Positions 58,140 through 64,000 of a stretch of DNA of 64,000 nucleotides are shown piece by piece. This stretch comes from Zygnema cylindricum. Taxonomy: Eukaryota > Streptophyta > Zygnematophyceae > Zygnematales > Zygnemataceae. The stretch covers positions 62,001 through 126,000 of the forward strand of contig JBBHKE010000720.1 of NCBI GenBank assembly GCA_037447655.1, written 5' to 3'. Within the stretch, counting starts at the first letter, position 1. Every line of letters starts with the position of its first letter. A model generated the notes under the pieces. That model did not search any database. It saw only the letters and a list, made by a program, of their open reading frames with translations, and was not told the origin of the DNA. The position numbers and the translations under genes were made by a program.

Positions 58140-59870
58140 GAAGACACCCACAAACTACCACAAATCTGTTGTGTTTCAGACAGCACAGATTACTCCACAA
58201 ATAACAAAATCACCTCAAACTACAGCAATATGCAGTATACTATAGGAACTGTAAACTCCCAAAGTTACAGCCAAATCCACTTAGGTAATTAGAAGATACA
58301 AGTTTCAGAGTTTCCCAAAAACAACTGACAGCTTCTCAAACTAACCAAGTAGACTTCCCACATAAATCTACAGAATTGACAAAACAGAATGAAACTATAC
58401 ACACATATATTTTGTAGGTCAGCAAATATCTTTATAAAGTTTCATACAAAAAAATCAATCAGGGTGATCACACCATCAGGTCAAAGTTGCAAAAAACAGT
58501 GCCATGGCTTTGATAAACTTAACTGTGATACTAAAATAAACTAAGTCCTACAAGTTTATACTCAGGTTCACTACTAAGTTTATGGTGGCATACCAGCAGT
58601 ACGTAATCTATCATCTACTTAAATTAATGTGAGTATACCCGAATAATTCAAGGTATGTCAGAATAAAAAAATCTACACTATTAACTAATACAAAAAAAGA
58701 CAAACCACTGTTGTTACAAATATATACAATTACACACAATCTCACAAAATCGTATGCTGAGTCACTCAACGAAACTCGTTGAATTTCGTCAAGCAATCCG
58801 GGACGTCCAAAATGTACATTTTGTGATTTGACGCGATTTCGCGTCCCCACTCCATGAAAATTATGGCTGCCTTTGTCCGCCGTCCGTAGCTTTTTTCGGC
58901 ACCCTCGATGTCACGCCACGTGGTCCCAAAGTCTACTTCACGAAACGACGTCAAACCATCCAAAGTTGTCCGCACCACAATTACTTACTTTGCCATAATA
59001 CTGTCAGATAAAAAGTACACCTGTCAAATAAGATTCTTTGTATCGTCGCGTCGTTTTCCATAAATGCCACCGTCACATTATGTTTCGTACGTGTGATGTA
59101 CCATTTCAACCTTTTCGAATATCTTACGTCGGATCGCTTCGCGATCCGCCGTCCATTTCTCGTGGGATCGCTTTGTGATCCGCCGTCCATTTCTCTAACG
59201 CATTCCATAAATTACGTGCGTTGGTTCGCGTCATTCAAATTATTATTTCGTACGTCGAACTTCAATTAATTTCACTTCTCCCCCAACCCAAGAATCCATT
59301 CGTACAACCACATTAAATTCATTTAATAAATTACGCAAGAAACGTCGCGTGCGCACAAAGTGTGTCGTACGCACGAAACTAACATTTCTAAAACAACACT
59401 CCCGAAATTATAGTTTCGTGCACCCAGAATGAAATATGCAGCGTGTAATTGTACCATTTTGTACCTCCAAATTTACTCCTCTTCTCCTTTCGTTCAAACG
59501 TCACCACTGTTTTCCCTGACGCCACCACTGCTTCCGCTGACGTCACCACTGCTTCTGCTAACGTCACCACTGCTTTAGCTCACGTCACCACTGCTCCAAC
59601 TGCCTTCTGCCACATCTTCTAAAATTTGTCTTTCCTAAACACACCATTGCTTTCACTACCTCTTTCTTGGTTTTTAAAAGTAAAACTTTCCTTCTCAAAC
59701 AATTTAAAAAATTCAAAGTGCTAAATCCGAAATTCCTCAAAAGATTATTGAATGTCAAAATCATTACCTACCTAAAATTATTTTTCACGATGCTTTGTTT
59801 TGACCTCTTTCTACACATGTTTAATTCGACTGCTTATTCTTTGACTTTTACTTCTTTTCTTTGTTTAAGG
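58140..59870. other. Unassigned stretch between the two inverted family C LTRs
   Basis: No gene recognised. It contains a tandem of a roughly 30-bp unit (GATCCGCCGTCCATTTCTC, at 59141 and 59177) and a 24-bp minisatellite at 59495-59605. It ends in TTTAAGGGGAG, a polypurine tract, before the plus-strand LTR. Confidence 0.4.
59495..59605 (-). repeat. 24-bp minisatellite, about five copies
   Basis: Units of GACGTCACCACTGCTTCCGC and variants. On the minus strand they give an eight-residue pattern such as SAEAVVTS. A coding role is unproven. Confidence 0.85.
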
Positions 59871-59874
59871 GGAG

Positions 59875-60400
59875 TATTGAAAAGTAAGCTTTAGTAAGCC
59901 TTAAGAATTCGTGCCTAGGACTTAAAATATTTTTGGACCACCAACTATTCAATATTGACTATATTTAGTGTGGATTTTTAGTATCTTCTTGAATAGTTAT
60001 CTTTGAGTTTTTTAGTGTTTACGGCCGCCTATGAATGTAGACATGAAAAATATCTTCCGAATTTTTAGGGTCTAGATATTTTTACTTGATAATTTTGGTC
60101 CAAATACTTAGATTTTTTTAGTAGATATTTAGGTGAACCCTGTACATACGTTTTTGATGTTTTGTAGATATTTTAGATGTTTTCTATATTTTTTGAGTAT
60201 TTTATTGTAATTACGATTGATCAATTCTATACAGAATGCACATTCTACATATGAGTTAAGGAAATGAGAGCATTGAGTGCAGTTTTAGGTGATTTATGCT
60301 CTATTATCTTTGATCTGCTTGTTGTACACGTTTGTGTGGTTGATAGACCTCTTTCATTTGGAGTTACATATCTTACACTATAGATCTAGTCTTTTAGGCA
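59875..60400 (+). mobile_element. Family C LTR, plus strand
   Basis: Starts TATTGAAAAGTAAGC after AAGGGGAG and matches the inverted LTR at 56886-57402. The right end is approximate, before the leader ending CTTCCGCTAACATG. The usual TG start is TA here and in the inverted copy. Confidence 0.75.
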
Positions 60401-60428
60401 TTTCTCATTTGGTTTGCTTCCGCTAACA

Positions 60429-61309
60429 TGTCTGATAATGGTTGAGCTCCAGTTGCAAGTGCTCCTATTAGCCTTAGTGCTCCACCTACTCCTCCAGGGA
60501 CGAATATCCCAGCTGGTGCAAGTGTGACTCTTAGTGGGAGTGGATCACAGCCGAGTCTAAATGCCCATGACCTTCAACAGGTTATGGGCCCACCGCCCAA
60601 ATTGCCTATCTTTGATGGATCGGACTACTTGTACTGGGAAGATATGTTGAGCTCCTATTTTGAAGAGAGGGACTTGTCATCCATTGTGGATAGGACTGCT
60701 GATGAGACTACACCGGATTGGAGAAAGAAGAATCCCCACTGCCTCAATGTCTTGAAGCAGTCTATGACAAAGGAGTTGGTAATGTCTTACCTTGATATGA
60801 AAAAGGCTTCTCAAATCTCGTTTAGTGTACATGCTATGTATGTTCAGCTTGATGTCACTGTTCAGACTAATAAAGCAACATAAATCTTTGAATTTAGATA
60901 TTCTGGAGGTAGTATATCAGATCATTGCCATGCTATGAAAAGGTTGTTTGTTCAGAGTACAAGTGCAGGTGGGGACTTTTCACCACCTCAGCAGGCTATG
61001 TTATTGATGAGAACTTTACCCAATGAGTATAAGGGAGCCATGGATAGGCTTAGGGCTCTTCCACAACGTCAATGGAACATAGCATTAGCAATTCAACTTA
61101 TTTTGAGTGAAGAAGCTAACCAGATTTCACAAAGAGGTAGTAGTAAGTCTGTTCAGACACTAGCTAACCAGTTTTCAGATTCTAAGATTGGTAGTGGCAG
61201 TGGTAGAGGTAGTGGTCCTAGAAGGTCACCTTTAACCTGCTATTACTGTGATGAAAAAGGGCATGTGTTCAGAATGTGTAATGCATATAAGAGAGCGAAA
61301 GCCACATGA
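60429..61309 (+). pseudogene. Family C gag with intact zinc knuckle but early stop
   Basis: The ATG at 60429 is followed after five codons by TGA, where the sister copy has TCA. Open frame 60524-60883 contains PPKLPIFDGSDYLYWEDM, and 60935-61309 contains RTLPNEYKGAMDRLRALPQR. The knuckle CYYCDEKGHVFRMC at 61238-61279 has all CX2CX4HX4C ligands. At least one frame break (about 60883-60935) separates the pieces. Confidence 0.78.
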
Positions 61310-61399
61310 AATTTTTGCTCTGGATGGGACGAAAGTCGGGTTCCTTCTCAATCAGGTGGTCGACCAACTGCTCTCTTCAACGAACTTAAGGAGGAGGAC

Positions 61400-61714
61400 G
61401 TGAGCAGCTTTCCCACCAACAGCGAAAAGAAATACTTTGCGATGGCACAAGCAACAGAAGGCGTGGAGGAAGACGAGTGGATAATGGATTCCAGAGCATC
61501 TGCACACATGTGCCGCAATCGCCATCTGTTTGAAAGTATTCAATCTATTTCACCCATCAAAAAATATTTTAGTGATGATACCTTTGTTGAGTCGAAAGCA
61601 AAGGGGAGGGTGTCACTTATGTTGAACATAGAGGGAAAACCTGTGGAAAGGGTCTTGGAAGATGTGTTGCATGTCCTAGCTTTTAAAATAATTTTTTTCC
61701 TAGCGCAAGTGTGA
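61400..61714 (+). pseudogene. Family C protease remnant
   Basis: Reads EWIMDSRASAHMCRNRHLF, with the protease triad DSG changed to DSR. The Gly loss probably kills it. It ends abruptly near 61700 at a join to a second piece of gag. Confidence 0.7.
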
Positions 61715-61775
61715 CTCCTAGTGGGAGTGGATCCTATGAGTCTAAATGCCCATGACCTTCAACAAAGCATGCGTT
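61700..61775 (+). repeat. Duplicated gag fragment at the broken end of the family C element
   Basis: GCAAGTGTGACTCCTAGTGG to CATGACCTTCAACA repeats the gag start region (60513-60575) with a small internal deletion. It marks a rearrangement junction. Confidence 0.75.
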
Positions 61776-61779
61776 GTTC

Positions 61780-63029
61780 ATTTCGTGTTAAAAAACCGTC
61801 AAAATATTTAAAGCGGACAAACCCTACACGGAAATATATTTTGCATTATATTAAATTTGTTCAAGCGTACTGTCTCATTGTACACTGTACGATATGTGAG
61901 GTACATTAATGTTTTAAATCTAAAATCTAAAAGCGCGGCAAACCACGAAGGGAAACGACGGCAAAATAGAATGATATCTTGAGGCAAATATTTTTTGCAG
62001 ATTTTGTTGGATTTGCGTTTACCGAATGCACATGGCTTATGTGTCGTGTATGGAACCCAATGATCGAAAAGCGAGGGGTTCTGGCTGATTTGAATTTTGG
62101 ACTAATCGGGCGTACGGGGTATCTTTCGTCGTCTTGCAGGATTGAAACAGAAGTCGCTTGAATTCTTGCGCGAATGACATATGCTCCACAATCGACAAAA
62201 ATTGAGAACTCACACGTGCCTTAGCAAGTCGTCATTGGGACCCTGCTGCCTTGCAACATTTTGCACATCGTGCGGACAAACTGCAGACGTAATTATTGAC
62301 TATGACAATGATGATGTGAAGTGTCGGGGTATGTCTCCATGTGGCAAATTGATGGTTTTTCTTGTCGTTTTATTTTATAACGTAGCGAAGTACCACTTGA
62401 GTTACAACCGTACAAAAATATCGAAAAAAGTAGAAGTCCATTCTGCGTCATCGTCGAACTTGGACTGTACTGCATGTTATCGTCTTGCGTTGTGTCCAAC
62501 GCTCATTTTAACAGATTAAGGGTGCGTCTCTATGTACTTCAAACTTAGGGTGGCAATCCATCAGACGAAAAGTGAGGTTGTTTACACAAATCCGCACCTA
62601 TCCGTACTACGCCGTACCTCTTATTTTGTTTTTATAAGCGAACAATATTACAAAAATCTTGCCAATATTCTCCAAAGTTCTACGAGGTAACAATGACTGT
62701 TGGAGGTTTTTTCGCGAAGCATTCGCTTCGAAAGTTTTTGTAAATGGCGATGTACCTCGAGGAGGTACATCACCATTTACAAAAAGAATTGAGTCGCGAC
62801 AAGTTGGATAATGAATGTATGTGTCACGACGACAAACCAAAGGAAATCGAGAAATCTCGCACATGATATATGCATTAAAAAATTCGACGGAAATCACGAA
62901 AGTGATCTCGTAACGAGCTTTCGTCGCGCTATTTTTCTTACTAGCCATTCGTCACACTATTTGTGGAAGCGCTCATTCGTCAAGCAAAAAAGCAGGAACC
63001 CTAAAAATAACGAGCTGGCATGTGATAAG
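61780..63029. other. Unassigned stretch, including a Cys-rich open frame
   Basis: The frame 62181-62519 (112 codons) holds paired cysteines (CTSCGQ, CRGMSPCG, CTACYRLALC), which suggests a zinc-binding or secreted protein, but it matches no family I know and lacks neighbours that would explain it. A hairpin lies at 62736-62786. Otherwise nothing recognisable. Confidence 0.3.
62736..62786. repeat. Near-perfect hairpin (24-base arms)
   Basis: Arms TTTTTGTAAATGGCGATGTA (continuing CCTC) and its reverse complement differ at one base and are separated by GAG. It is strong enough to form a stem in RNA or a cruciform in DNA. Confidence 0.85.
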
Positions 63030-64000
63030 TGAAACTCTGTGTGCTCCATTTCCCACAGAAATCACAGATCCAAAAGAATCTTATCTAGATAGTGCCGACT
63101 CCAAGTTGATATAAACCCAAATGAGTGACCCTTTGACAATCACAAACCCATTATAACTTCACCCCTGTGAAATAAGACTTTATGTGTGCTCAGTTCCACC
63201 ACAGAATGCAAAGTTAGAATATGAGTTTTTGACACATTCACCCACTCTGACTTTCCCTTAGAAATGCAGCCTCCCTAGCAAGCCAAAACTCTGACCGACT
63301 ACACCCCTGTGTAGCGTGGACTCCCTTGAGTCCGCCGCAAGAACAATCACTGAAAATGGTCAAGTAAATTGATAGATATTAATGGTCAAAGATGACCCTT
63401 TTGTAGAGGAGCTCTCTCGGAGAGAGGCTGCTACCTACTAAATTTTTCTAAGTCTTATCTCTCTCTAAAACTCTATCTACTGATGTACGGCACCAATCAA
63501 ATTACTGTGTCGTACTGAAAAGTACAGGTGTCGGTGTACTTTCTGTACGGCCATTGTACGACATGGCCAAAATGTCGACACATGTCATCTCCAGGTTCGT
63601 TCACGTAATCCCCGGAGATGCCGCGATCTAATGTCATTTTTGCACGTGTCATCCTATGTGGCGATGACCGCAAACAGCCAAAATCTTCTTCCGCGATCTC
63701 GGCATCCTTTCCAGCCGTCCGATCGAAACCAGGTTTTGATCGGTGCCGTCATAAATACGTGCGCGGTATTTGTTTCGTGTTCGAAACAAATGCGAGGTAT
63801 CCGTTTCATATAGTACATTAAAATCGTACAAAAATTGTATCTATGCATTACGTATCTATAATATGTTAAATGAACTAGTCTACGTGTAACGTAATAAATA
63901 TTTATCAAACCTAATACATCTTATCATTAATCCTAGACTTATAGGCTAAGGCTACCGGCTAATTTGACCGACGTCAGGTACCCGGATCAAATCCTGGGAC
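63030..64000 (-). mobile_element. Family G LTR, minus strand, cut by the window end
   Basis: The reverse complement matches 44188-45380: it starts here with TGAAACTCTG (the LTR end), then CAACTTGGAGTCGGCACTATC, CAGGGGTGTAGTCGGTCAGA and the tRNA-like module at about 63950-64000. About 220 bases of its 5' end lie beyond the window. No family G interior is seen at lower coordinates, so it is a 3' or solo LTR. Confidence 0.8.

Overview
The window is nuclear DNA of an intron-rich eukaryote with a repeat-laden genome. Both cellular genes have canonical GT-AG introns, and the SEC24 protein resembles land-plant SEC24A most closely. Together with Copia elements and a plant/moss-type non-LTR reverse transcriptase, this points to the green lineage, probably a streptophyte alga. 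The species cannot be named from the sequence alone.

Layout. 1-2458: intergenic DNA with a MITE, a duplicated ~160 bp segment, GTAC/CAGTA simple repeats and a weak minus-strand terminal exon candidate. 2459-25624: a complete 23-exon SEC24 gene (COPII coat) on the plus strand; all exon phases join after two apparent 1-base frame slips in poly-C runs of exon 1. A 38-bp minisatellite follows the stop codon. 26-30 kb: MITEs, a tandem LINE 3' tail and a decayed hAT transposase. 30263-33583: a complete seven-exon gene for mitochondrial ribosomal protein mL46. 33.6-41.4 kb: minisatellites, a solo LTR, a broken non-LTR retrotransposon and about 2 kb of satellite-like tandem repeats. 42.1-56.3 kb: a nest of LTR retroelements. 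56.3-64.0 kb: a second Copia family in head-to-head arrangement, small repeats and a minus-strand LTR cut by the window end.

The central structure is a three-level nest. A Copia array (family A: gag-LTR-gag/pol-LTR-gag/pol) carries a miniature LTR element (TRIM) at its LTR/leader junction. The TRIM has 227-bp LTRs, a 57-bp interior, a tRNA-iMet-type primer-binding site and a polypurine tract. A 4.35-kb gag-only LTR element (family G) has inserted into the TRIM's second LTR with a perfect 5-bp target duplication. The TRIM LTR contains a complete tRNA-like sequence with A and B boxes, and the family G LTR contains a tRNA-like module on the opposite strand. LTRs carrying Pol III promoter-like modules recall plant Cassandra TRIMs, which carry 5S rRNA sequence, but here the module is tRNA-like. 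This is the most interesting candidate system in the window.

A second genome-wide signal is a family of short MITEs flanked by TA (about 165-215 bp, one of 542 bp) in introns of both genes and between genes.
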